Positions 1 through 7,642 of a DNA stretch of 10,898 bases are shown in pieces. This DNA is from JAAAOH01 sp041686235 (GTDB lineage: Bacteria; Spirochaetota; Spirochaetia; DSM-27196; PWMO01). The DNA lies in assembly GCA_041686235.1 (NCBI GenBank), contig JAWLED010000090.1, forward strand, positions 1-10,898. The letters run 5' to 3'. The first letter of the stretch is position 1. The number at the start of each line of letters is the position of its first letter. A program made the position numbers and the translations under genes. Under the pieces are notes generated by a model. The model had not been told where the DNA came from. It saw only the letters and a program-made list of their open reading frames with translations, and did not search any database.

Positions 1-209
1 GCGGGAGGCGCAAACGGTGCCTTTTCCCACCGGGTGTCTATATCTCCCTACTGCCCAAACGGTTCTGCTGCTTCAATCAACAGAGTTATGGATACTTCTC
101 GGAGACTATAAATTTTTCGTCTGTTATTTTCGTTCAAACACTCCTACACTAGAAGGGAGAGCTGGTACGGGTTCGTGCCGGTTTTAGCCAATCTGTAAGG
201 GGGAGCGCC
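1..209. other. AT-richer leader region before the CBS gene
   Basis: No gene is supported here. Two plus-strand frames are open from the left edge (one to a TAA at 109-111, one to a TAG near 150), but neither gives a recognisable protein end, so an incoming gene tail cannot be shown. The stretch around 70-150 is clearly more AT-rich than the rest of the window, as expected of a promoter region. The 8-mer CAAACGGT occurs twice (11-18 and 56-63). Confidence 0.4.
107..150 (+). promoter_or_regulatory. possible promoter elements for the CBS gene
   Basis: Two -10-like hexamers lie in the AT-rich leader: TATAAA at 107-112 (5 of 6 matches to the sigma-70 consensus) and TACACT at 145-150 (4 of 6). Neither has a convincing -35 box at 16-18 bases, so this is a weak call resting mostly on position and composition. 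Confidence 0.2.
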
Positions 210-647
210 ATGGAAACTGTTCGAGAAATCCTCCGACACAAAGGAAATGAGGTGTATTGGGTTGGACCGCACACTCCAATACACGACGCCCTCGAAGAAA
301 TGGCCGAGCATGATGTCGGCGCCCTGCTTGTCCTCGACGAACAAGAGAAACTGCGCGGCATCTTTTCGGAGCGCGATTACGCGCGGCGTATCATCGAGAG
401 GGGCGAAGACCCCCGCACTATTCCCGTTGCTGAGGCCATGACCACAGAGGTGCGGGGCGTACTTCCTGAGCGTACAGTGGAGGAATGCATGGCGATTATG
501 ACCAAGAATCGCGTGCGGCACCTTCCGGTGTTTGAAGATGGAGAGCTTATGGGCCTTGTCTCCATTGGTGATGTAGTGCGAGCGGTGATCCACGAAAAGG
601 AGTTTGTCATCGACCAGCTCGAGCACTATATTACTGGCAGCTTGTGA
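210..647 (+). CDS. stand-alone tandem CBS-domain protein
   Basis: A 145-residue protein made almost entirely of two CBS domains (about residues 10-66 and 75-130), which together form a Bateman module. Such modules usually bind adenine nucleotides or SAM-like ligands and act as cytosolic energy or ligand sensors. Visible hallmarks are GIFSERDYARR at 50-60, closing the first repeat, and RVRHLPVFEDGELMGLVSIG at 101-120 in the second. The end, about residues 132-144 (FVIDQLEHYITGS), is typical of small CBS-only proteins found in many bacteria. The ATG follows a strong Shine-Dalgarno AAGGGGGAG (197-205) at 4 bases. The gene has its own terminator and so is probably monocistronic. The ligand and partner are not visible in the sequence; an adenosyl ligand would be attractive next to ahcY and metK, but that is speculation. 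Confidence 0.9.
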   Translation: METVREILRHKGNEVYWVGPHTPIHDALEEMAEHDVGALLVLDEQEKLRGIFSERDYARRIIERGEDPRTIPVAEAMTTEVRGVLPERTVEECMAIMTKNRVRHLPVFEDGELMGLVSIGDVVRAVIHEKEFVIDQLEHYITGSL

Positions 648-724
648 AGTATCTACGACGTTGTTGATAAAAACGCCATAATTCTTTCCATTGGTGACAG
701 ACAGCCACACGGACCGCTGTATGC

Positions 725-764
725 CGGCACTCCGGGCTGTAAGTGCCGGGAGTGCCGTAGTTTT
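725..764 (+). terminator. intrinsic terminator after the CBS gene
   Basis: The arms CGGCACTCC (725-733) and GGAGTGCCG (749-757) pair perfectly over 9 bp with a 15-base loop, and TAGTTTTG follows with four T at 761-764. The loop can partly pair in other ways (CCGG at 732-735 with CCGG at 746-749), but the outer stem is strong. It lies 78 bases after the CBS stop and would separate that gene from ahcY. Confidence 0.6.
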
Positions 765-800
765 GTCGGAATCTATCAACAGTCTCCTTGATACTTCATG

Positions 801-849
801 GGGTGGCACTTTGGGAGGGTGGCAGTGTACACTACCCGCGTCACCACCC
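801..849 (+). promoter_or_regulatory. possible structured 5' leader of ahcY
   Basis: GGGTGG (801-806) can pair with CCACCC (844-849). Inside it, GGGT (817-820) pairs with ACCC (834-837), closing on the self-complementary AGTGTACACT (824-833). GGGTGGCA is also directly repeated at 801-808 and 817-824. The nested stems lie 49 bases before the ahcY start, where a SAH- or SAM-sensing leader could sit. However, I do not recognise the core of any known SAH or SAM riboswitch class, so it may be a regulator site or chance pairing in GC-rich DNA. Confidence 0.25.
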
Positions 850-897
850 AACGCCCAGCAATAAAACCAGGACAACCGAGATCAAGGAGATCTATAC

Positions 898-2379
<1,482 letters not shown>

Positions 2380-2441
2380 GTCGCTAAGAAATTCGCCGAC
2401 TATTTGAAGCAACAGGCCGCCTGGCCCGGTATCCCCCTATA

Positions 2442-2453
2442 GAGAATTTTCTC
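2442..2453. promoter_or_regulatory. 12-bp perfect palindrome between ahcY and the unknown gene
   Basis: GAGAATTTTCTC is a perfect inverted repeat in the short ahcY downstream spacer, ending 13 bases before the preferred ATG at 2467. It is AT-rich against a GC-rich background. It could be a regulator site inside the operon or chance; no -35/-10 pair is evident beside it. Confidence 0.25.
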
Positions 2454-2466
2454 AATGGAGGGTACG

Positions 2467-2913
2467 ATGGGCGACGCAATGATGAGCGGCGCGGGGATGC
2501 ACAATGCGCCGAGTGATGAAGACGGACAGTTTTCCGTCGTGGTGGCGGAGACCGAACCGTTTTTTACCGATCTGATGAAGGTTTATGTCGACCTTCTGTG
2601 CCGTGGGGACCGAGAGGGTTCTCGCGCCATGTTCCGTTCCGGCGTTCGCTTTGCCGGTGCGGTAAAGGGGATGAGTCGCAGCAACGCGGGTGCGGCCACG
2701 AATGCGCGCACTGCGCTGGCGGCGAAGCAACACCTCGAGCGGTGCCTGTTCGCGCTGTATTCGGTGCAGCAGCGGACGCGCCCGAATCTGCCGCCGCCGC
2801 GCTCGGGGGAGACGGCCATAGAGAGCCGCGTCTTTGAGCGTGGTCTGGCGTTGCTCTCGGCGTTGCGCTCGGTAACGGCTCATCAAGAACACGTTTCACC
2901 TTCCCCGCCGTAG
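2467..2913 (+). CDS. hypothetical protein between ahcY and metK
   Basis: An unrecognised 148-residue protein. An in-frame ATG at 2455 would add four residues but has no ribosome-binding site, while GGAGGG (2457-2462) sits 4 bases before the ATG at 2467, so I prefer 2467. The first 20 or so residues are Gly/Ser/Met/Asp-rich and look disordered. From about residue 27 the sequence looks mostly helical, with hydrophobic stretches such as FFTDLMKVYVDLLCRG and LERCLFALYSVQQ, a Pro-rich break (RPNLPPPRSGE) and a last helix FERGLALLSALRS. There is no signal peptide, membrane segment or known catalytic motif. It starts 87 bases after ahcY, stops 24 bases before metK, and shares their strand and GC-rich third positions, so it is probably co-transcribed. 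That suggests, but does not show, a link to SAM/SAH metabolism. No function is assigned. Confidence 0.7.
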   Translation: MGDAMMSGAGMHNAPSDEDGQFSVVVAETEPFFTDLMKVYVDLLCRGDREGSRAMFRSGVRFAGAVKGMSRSNAGAATNARTALAAKQHLERCLFALYSVQQRTRPNLPPPRSGETAIESRVFERGLALLSALRSVTAHQEHVSPSPP

Positions 2914-2919
2914 CGGGGA
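2902..2919 (+). promoter_or_regulatory. hairpin over the upstream stop codon, just before the metK ribosome-binding site
   Basis: TCCCCGC (2902-2908) pairs perfectly with GCGGGGA (2913-2919) across a 4-base CGTA loop. The loop and the first base of the 3' arm contain the TAG stop (2911-2913) of the preceding gene. The metK Shine-Dalgarno AAAGGAG (2923-2929) begins 3 bases later. There is no T-run, so it is not an ordinary terminator. It could couple metK translation to passage of the upstream ribosome, or protect the mRNA. Confidence 0.35.
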
Positions 2920-2937
2920 CGGAAAGGAGCCAAGGTA

Positions 2938-4104
2938 GTGGATTCAAGACGTTATCTCTTCACCTCCGAGTCGGTCAGTGAAGGCCATCCCGACAAGTTG
3001 TGCGACGAGATTTCCGACGCGGTGCTCGACGCCTGTCTCGCCGACGACCCGAACTCGCGTGTTGCATGCGAGACCTTTACGACCACCGGAATGGTGCTCG
3101 TCGGTGGCGAGATTTCTACCCAAACGTACGTCGACATTCAGGATGTCGCTCGCGGCGTTGCCAAGCGTATCGGATACGACCGCGCTGAATACGGGCTCGA
3201 CTACGAAAGCATGAGCGTGCTCAACGCCATCCACGAGCAGAGTCCCGACATCTCGAGGGGTGTCTCCGGCGACGGGGTTATCAAGGGTGAGCTCGGAGCC
3301 GGGGACCAGGGCATGATGTTTGGATTTGCGTGCAATGAAACGCCCGAGCTCATGCCGGCTCCCATCATGTATGCCCATCAGCTGCTCCTGCGAGCGGCGG
3401 AGGCAAGAAAAGGCGGGGAGCTCACGTGGATGCGCCCCGACGGCAAGAGCCAGGTGACCATCGAGTACGAGGGAAACACCCCGAAACGCGTCGATGCGGT
3501 GGTCATTAGTCAGCAGCACGATGATGCGATACCCTACGACGACTTGCGCGAGCAGGTGATCAAGCACATCATAAACCGGGTTCTCGAGCCGACCGGCCTC
3601 CTCGACGAGAAGACCAAGTACTATATCAATCCGACCGGTCGCTTTGTCGTCGGCGGACCGCACGGGGACTCGGGCCTTACCGGGCGCAAGATCATCGTCG
3701 ACACCTACGGCGGCATGGGTCGCCACGGCGGCGGGGCCTTTAGCGGGAAGGACCCGAGCAAGGTCGATCGCTCGGCCACCTACATGGCGCGATACGTGGC
3801 AAAGAACGTTGTCGCCGCCGGCCTTGCAGACCGCTGCGAGGTGGAGCTCGCCTATGCCATTGGTGTCCCCTACCCGGTCTCGGTCATGGTCGATACCTTC
3901 GGCAGCTCCACGGTGCCCGAGCATCGCATCGAGAGCGCGATTCGCGAAGTTTTCGACCTCACCCCCGCCGGGATCATCCATCACCTTGGCCTGCGAAAGC
4001 CCATTTACGGGCAGACCTCGGCATACGGCCACTTCGGCCGTGATCATTTCAGCTGGGAACAGACCGACAGAATCGAAGAGCTAAAGACCGCCGTTAGGGC
4101 GTAG
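2938..4104 (+). CDS. metK: S-adenosylmethionine synthase (methionine adenosyltransferase)
   Basis: Makes SAM, the main cellular methyl donor, from methionine and ATP with release of phosphate and pyrophosphate; a cytosolic enzyme normally active as a tetramer or dimer. Its 388 residues match the usual bacterial length (about 380-400). Visible family signatures are EGHPDKLCDEISDAVLDA (15-32, substrate and metal binding), GAGDQGMMFGFA (120-131), the PTGRFVVGGPHGDSGLTGRK segment around 232-251 and the Gly-rich loop HGGGAFSGKDPSKVDRSA (263-280). The GTG start has AAAGGAG (2923-2929) at 8 bases. It lies downstream of ahcY and the unknown gene and 21 bases upstream of the hemerythrin gene, so the two enzymes that make SAM and remove SAH are probably co-expressed. 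No defect is seen. Confidence 0.98.
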   Translation: MDSRRYLFTSESVSEGHPDKLCDEISDAVLDACLADDPNSRVACETFTTTGMVLVGGEISTQTYVDIQDVARGVAKRIGYDRAEYGLDYESMSVLNAIHEQSPDISRGVSGDGVIKGELGAGDQGMMFGFACNETPELMPAPIMYAHQLLLRAAEARKGGELTWMRPDGKSQVTIEYEGNTPKRVDAVVISQQHDDAIPYDDLREQVIKHIINRVLEPTGLLDEKTKYYINPTGRFVVGGPHGDSGLTGRKIIVDTYGGMGRHGGGAFSGKDPSKVDRSATYMARYVAKNVVAAGLADRCEVELAYAIGVPYPVSVMVDTFGSSTVPEHRIESAIREVFDLTPAGIIHHLGLRKPIYGQTSAYGHFGRDHFSWEQTDRIEELKTAVRA

Positions 4105-4125
4105 TGGAGCGGGGAGGAAGCAAAC

Positions 4126-4533
4126 ATGGCACTATTGGAATGGACCGATCAGTTGAGCGTCGGCGTCGATACCTTCGATGGCCATCACAAACGAATGATT
4201 TCGCTTCTCAACGAGCTCCACGACGCAATGACTGAGGGGCGCGGCAATGAGACGCTCTCGCGTGTGCTCGGAGAGCTCATCGACTACACCGACTATCATT
4301 TCTCCGCCGAGGAGGAGGCGTTCGACAAGTTCGGCTACCCCGAGGCCGTCGCCCACAAGAAGGCTCACGCAGAGCTCCTCGAGAAGGCGCGAGATCTCAA
4401 GTCGCAGTTCGACTCCGGGGCCGCGCTCATGAGCATGGAAGTAGCGGAGTTTCTCAAGAAGTGGGTTACCGAGCACATCAAGGGCGATGACCAAAAGTAT
4501 AGCGACTTCTTTGCCGACAAGCCGATCGACTAG
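4126..4533 (+). CDS. bacteriohemerythrin
   Basis: A single-domain 135-residue hemerythrin, a four-helix bundle that binds O2 (or NO) at a non-haem di-iron centre in the cytosol. All seven expected ligands can be read: His21 (in DGHHK), His58 and Glu62 (in YHFSAEEE), His77 and His81 (HKKAH), and His117 with Asp122 (HIKGDD). The N-terminal LLEWTDQLSVGVDTFDGHH is the classic opening of bacterial hemerythrins. There is no fused chemotaxis or GGDEF domain, so storage, delivery, scavenging or sensing of O2 are all possible. The ATG follows GGGGAGGA (4111-4118) by 7 bases. It begins 21 bases after metK and so appears to be the last gene of that operon, which suggests methyl-cycle expression is tied to the organism's handling of oxygen. 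Confidence 0.95.
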   Translation: MALLEWTDQLSVGVDTFDGHHKRMISLLNELHDAMTEGRGNETLSRVLGELIDYTDYHFSAEEEAFDKFGYPEAVAHKKAHAELLEKARDLKSQFDSGAALMSMEVAEFLKKWVTEHIKGDDQKYSDFFADKPID

Positions 4534-4734
4534 CGCCGCGCGTGGCCGACCCCGCGCGTGTGGGGCCCGAGGCTCGGCCCGCACGTTGCCGGTCCCCGGC
4601 GCCGACGGCTACGGGGCACCGTGCCTGGTTGGCGCGTTATGTTCACCCGGCGCCCCCGCCCTACCCGGCGCGCTCGCTTTGGCGTCGCGCCGCCTTGGCC
4701 CCGCTGAGCTACCGATACGGAGGATCTTCAGATC
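4534..4734 (+). other. GC-rich spacer with weak hairpins, no gene supported
   Basis: A 201-base spacer between the methyl-cycle operon and the glycosyltransferase. CCGCGCGTG is directly repeated at 4536-4544 and 4552-4560. A GC-rich hairpin with one bulge can form between GGG-C-CCG (4563-4569) and CGGCCC (4575-4580) around an AGGCT loop. There is no T-run, so any termination would have to be factor-dependent or weak. A long plus-strand frame crosses the spacer and runs into the glycosyltransferase in another phase; its Arg/Pro-rich composition marks it as an artefact. No clear promoter is visible. Confidence 0.35.
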
Positions 4735-5730
4735 GTGACCCAGATTTCAGTCGTCATTCCGGCACACAACGAGGCCGAGAACCTGCCGAAGCTCCACGAG
4801 GAGATCGTGGAGGTCTGCCGAAGAGAGCATTACGAGTTCGAGGTCATTGTCGTAGACGACGGCTCCCACGACGGCACGCGGGAGGCGGTCCTCAATTTGA
4901 CCGGAGTCGTCTACATCGGGTTTCGGCGGAACTTCGGCCAAACCGCGGCACTGGACGCCGGAATCAAACAGGCGCGCTACCCCTACATCATCACGATGGA
5001 CGGGGACCGCCAAAACGACCCCGCCGATATCCCAAAGCTCCTCTCCCACCTCGAGACGCACAACCTCGATGTGGTTTCGGGGTGGCGGCGGGCGCGAAAA
5101 GACCCGATTACAAAGCGACTTTCATCGCGCGCGGCGCGTGCCCTTCGACGACTTCTCATAAACGACGGGATTCATGATTCCGGCTGCACGCTCAAGGCCT
5201 ACCGGGCGTACTGCTTCGAGGGCATCAATCTCTTCGGGGAGATGCACCGCTTTATCCCTGCCATACTGAAGATCAAGGGGTTCAAGCTCGGCGAGCTCGA
5301 GGTGAATCACCGACCGAGGGTGGCCGGAAGGACCAACTACAGCTGGAAGCGCGGGGTGAAGGGCGGCATCGACATGATCAGCGTGTGGTTCTGGAACAAA
5401 TACGCCGTGCGCCCGCTCCACCTGCTCGGCGGGCTCGGGCTCATCTCCATTTTTCTTGGGATCATCGTGAGCGTGATCGGTATCTATCTCTACATCATCG
5501 GGGACCCGACCTTTAAGGACATCCTCCCGATACTGGCGGTATTTCTGTTTCTCACCGGCATACAACTCTTTGTATTCGGGCTCATAGCCGATATGCTTGC
5601 CAAGCAGTATTTTGCAACTTCCGGAGACCGGTCCTACAGTGTGGCCGAAGTCGTGGAAACACAGCAAGCTCGGGGAACGGAGAACCCGCACGCAAACCGG
5701 TCGCAAAACGAAAACGACGCACCACAATAA
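4735..5730 (+). CDS. GT2 glycosyltransferase, polyprenyl-phosphate (DPM1/GtrB/ArnC) type
   Basis: A 331-residue membrane-anchored family 2 glycosyltransferase of the kind that moves a sugar from a nucleotide donor to undecaprenyl phosphate at the inner leaflet of the cytoplasmic membrane. The GT-A domain shows SVVIPAHNEAENL (5-17), VIVVDDGSHDGT (37-48), RRNFGQTAALDAGI (64-77), the metal-binding MDGDRQNDP (88-96, Asp89/Asp91), DSGCTLKAYR (148-157), GEMHRFIPAI (168-177) and HRPRVAGRTNYSWKR (192-206). Two strongly hydrophobic helices follow at about 229-255 and 263-287, with a short polar cytoplasmic tail rich in Asn and Gln, as in GtrB. The GTG start follows GGAGGA (4719-4724) by 10 bases. It is 23 bases from cysQ and so is likely in the sulfate-activation operon. 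The sugar and final acceptor cannot be read; cell-surface polysaccharide or glycolipid work is the probable role. Confidence 0.9.
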   Translation: MTQISVVIPAHNEAENLPKLHEEIVEVCRREHYEFEVIVVDDGSHDGTREAVLNLTGVVYIGFRRNFGQTAALDAGIKQARYPYIITMDGDRQNDPADIPKLLSHLETHNLDVVSGWRRARKDPITKRLSSRAARALRRLLINDGIHDSGCTLKAYRAYCFEGINLFGEMHRFIPAILKIKGFKLGELEVNHRPRVAGRTNYSWKRGVKGGIDMISVWFWNKYAVRPLHLLGGLGLISIFLGIIVSVIGIYLYIIGDPTFKDILPILAVFLFLTGIQLFVFGLIADMLAKQYFATSGDRSYSVAEVVETQQARGTENPHANRSQNENDAPQ

Positions 5731-5753
5731 TTACCGACGGAGCACGCAGTACA

Positions 5754-6740
5754 GTGACTAAACAAGAAGCAAACACCTTTCTCTCCCTTGCGGTTCGCGC
5801 GAGCCTGCCCGCCGCCCGGGCCATCCTTCGGATTTACGAAGAAGGAAACTGGGAGCTCGAAGAGAAGGCCGACAAAACGCCGCTCACCCGCGCCGACCGG
5901 GAGGCGCACGATGCGATCCTCTCCGTACTCGAGGAGGGCACGCCCGAGGTCCCGGTCTTGAGCGAAGAGGGCGCTCACCTGCCCTTCGAGACCCGCCGTA
6001 CCTGGGAGCGCTTGTGGGTGGTGGATCCCCTCGACGGGACGAAGGAGTTTTTGAGCCGTAACGGCGAGTTCACCGTCAACGTGGCGCTCGTGGACTCAGG
6101 CGTTCCGGTCCTCGGCGTTGTGGGCGTTCCCGCCCTCGATACCTACTACCTCGCAGCCGGCGGCCACGGGGCGTTCCGCGCCTCCCGCGCCGCGCTCGAG
6201 GCGGCGGCCGGCGCCGCGCCCGGGGTTGCCGACCCCGCCACCGACGCGGCGGCCGGCACCGCCGACACGGCCGGCGCCGCCCCCGCTGACCAGGGCGGCC
6301 CCACCGGCGCGGCCGGCGCCGGCGACCTTCTCGCGGCGCTTAGGGCGAGCGAGGAGGCGGTGGAGCTCGACGGCGAGCCCTCGGCCGGCGCCGCCGACCC
6401 ATCGAGTGCACGCGTTGTGGCAAGCCGCTCGCACATGAACGCGGAAACGGAGGCCTTTATCGAAGGGCTCAAAACCCGCTATGATGCGGTTGAGCTCGTG
6501 CAGGCGGGAAGTGCGGTGAAGCTCTGCCGGGTGGCCGAAGGAGGGGCGGACTACTATCCCCGCCTCGCCCCGACCATGGAATGGGACACGGCCGCCGGTG
6601 ACGCGGTGGTGCGCGAGGTCGGCGGACGCGTTGTGATCGCGGCCGCAGACGGCTCGAGTGAGGGACAGGCCCTCACCTACAACAAGGAAGACCTCCATAA
6701 CCCGTTTTTCGTGGCGGTTGGAAAAGGAAGAGACATATGA
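5754..6740 (+). CDS. cysQ: 3'(2'),5'-bisphosphate nucleotidase CysQ with low-complexity insertion
   Basis: A Mg-dependent phosphatase of the inositol monophosphatase superfamily that hydrolyses PAP (adenosine 3',5'-bisphosphate), the by-product of PAPS use, to AMP. Core motifs are intact: DKTPLTRADREAHD (40-53), VLSEEG with Glu71/Glu72, the metal-binding DPLDGTKEF (91-99), GEFTVNVAL (104-112), VVASRSHM (221-228) and WDTAAGD (277-283). At 328 residues it is about 80 longer than the usual 245-270. The excess lies at about 143-219, an Ala/Gly/Pro/Asp-rich stretch without family similarity, between the strand ending GGHGAFR and VVASRSH. The reading frame is maintained across it and all catalytic residues flank it, so the enzyme is probably active. 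The GTG start has CGGAG (5738-5742) at a rather long 11 bases. The stop overlaps the cysD start (ATGA), supporting co-translation with PAPS synthesis. Confidence 0.93.
   Translation: MTKQEANTFLSLAVRASLPAARAILRIYEEGNWELEEKADKTPLTRADREAHDAILSVLEEGTPEVPVLSEEGAHLPFETRRTWERLWVVDPLDGTKEFLSRNGEFTVNVALVDSGVPVLGVVGVPALDTYYLAAGGHGAFRASRAALEAAAGAAPGVADPATDAAAGTADTAGAAPADQGGPTGAAGAGDLLAALRASEEAVELDGEPSAGAADPSSARVVASRSHMNAETEAFIEGLKTRYDAVELVQAGSAVKLCRVAEGGADYYPRLAPTMEWDTAAGDAVVREVGGRVVIAAADGSSEGQALTYNKEDLHNPFFVAVGKGRDI
6206..6392 (+). repeat. interspersed GGCCGGCGCC repeats in the cysQ insertion
   Basis: The 10-mer GGCCGGCGCC occurs exactly at 6206-6215, 6269-6278, 6311-6320 and 6383-6392, with a one-base variant at 6251-6260. 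All copies are in the same codon phase (spacings are multiples of 3), each coding Ala-Ala-Gly-Ala or Ala-Ala-Gly-Thr. The same 10-mer recurs in the non-coding spacer at 9662-9671. This looks like in-frame expansion of a GC-rich repeat inside the gene. Confidence 0.7.
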
Positions 6741-7642
6741 GCGCGTATCACATGAACCACCTCAAGCAACTGGAATCCGAGGCGATTTACGTCTTTCGCG
6801 AGGTCGCCGCACAGTGTGAGCGTCCGGTTCTGCTCTTTTCGGGCGGGAAGGATTCCATCACCTGTGCCTATCTCGCACGGAAGGCCTTTTGGCCGGGAAA
6901 GATCCCGTTTCCCGTCATGCATATCGACACCGGGCACAACTTCCAGGAAACGCTCGACTTCCGCGATTACTTTCTCTCCGAGCTCAACGCAAAGCTCATC
7001 GTGCGCACGGTGCAGGATTCCATCGACAAGGGACGGGTTCAGGAAGAGACCGGGCCGCAGGCGAGCCGCAACGCCCTCCAGACCGTGACGCTTCTCGACG
7101 CGCTCAAAGAGTTTCAGTTCGACTGCGCCATCGGGGGTGCCCGGCGCGACGAGGAGAAGGCGCGGGCGAAAGAGCGGTTTTTCAGCTTCAGAAATGAGTT
7201 CGGCCAGTGGGATCCCAAGAATCAGCGCCCGGAGCTGTGGTACTTGTTCAACGGGCAGAAGAAAAAGGGCGAGCATTTTCGCGCCTTTCCCATCTCCAAC
7301 TGGACCGAGCTCGACGTGTGGCAGTACATCCTCATCGAGGACATCGAGATCCCGAACCTCTACCTCTCCCACGAGCGTGAGGTCGTCGAGCGCGACGGGG
7401 TGCTTCTTGCGAAGTCCTCGGTGGTGCCGCTTATGGAGGGCGAGCACCACGAGCGGCGCAAGGTCCGCTTTCGCACCATCGGCGACATGACGAACACCGG
7501 GGCGGTCGAGTCGCCGGCCCACAGCGTCGACGATATCGTCCAAGAAATTGCCGCTACCCGGACCACCGAGCGCGGCGGGCGCGCCGACGACAAGCGAAGT
7601 GAGGCGGCTATGGAAGATCGAAAACGACAGGGGTATTTCTAA
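6737..7642 (+). CDS. cysD: sulfate adenylyltransferase subunit 2 (ATP sulfurylase small subunit)
   Basis: The catalytic subunit of the heterodimeric CysDN ATP sulfurylase, which makes APS (adenosine 5'-phosphosulfate) and pyrophosphate from sulfate and ATP, driven by GTP hydrolysis on CysN. The 301-residue length matches the family. It has the PP-loop SGGKDS (35-40) of the ATP-pyrophosphatase fold, followed by FPVMHIDTGHNFQETLDFRD, the IGGARRDEEKARAKER segment, the WTELDVWQYI motif, and the family C-terminal end with KRQGYF. The ATG overlaps the cysQ stop (ATGA at 6737-6740) and has AAGGAAG (6724-6730) upstream within the cysQ end. Its own TAA overlaps the ATG of the CysNC gene by one base, ensuring matched production of the two subunits. 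Nothing is missing. Confidence 0.98.
   Translation: MSAYHMNHLKQLESEAIYVFREVAAQCERPVLLFSGGKDSITCAYLARKAFWPGKIPFPVMHIDTGHNFQETLDFRDYFLSELNAKLIVRTVQDSIDKGRVQEETGPQASRNALQTVTLLDALKEFQFDCAIGGARRDEEKARAKERFFSFRNEFGQWDPKNQRPELWYLFNGQKKKGEHFRAFPISNWTELDVWQYILIEDIEIPNLYLSHEREVVERDGVLLAKSSVVPLMEGEHHERRKVRFRTIGDMTNTGAVESPAHSVDDIVQEIAATRTTERGGRADDKRSEAAMEDRKRQGYF

Noticed and set aside
144..875. 243-codon minus-strand open frame over the CBS gene and the ahcY leader
   Set aside because: It is antisense to a clear CBS-domain gene, has no recognisable motif, and runs through the terminator hairpin. The plus-strand gene explains the openness.
801..897. Known SAH riboswitch before ahcY
   Set aside because: The conserved core of that class could not be found by eye; only generic complementary segments are visible, so it is listed as an unassigned leader.
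2455..2466. ATG at 2455 as start of the unknown gene
   Set aside because: It has no upstream ribosome-binding site, while its own bases form the GGAGGG that fits the ATG at 2467.
4542..5177. 211-codon plus-strand frame crossing the 4534-4734 spacer into the glycosyltransferase
   Set aside because: The product is Arg/Pro/Ala-rich low complexity and overlaps a GT2 gene with complete motifs in another phase.
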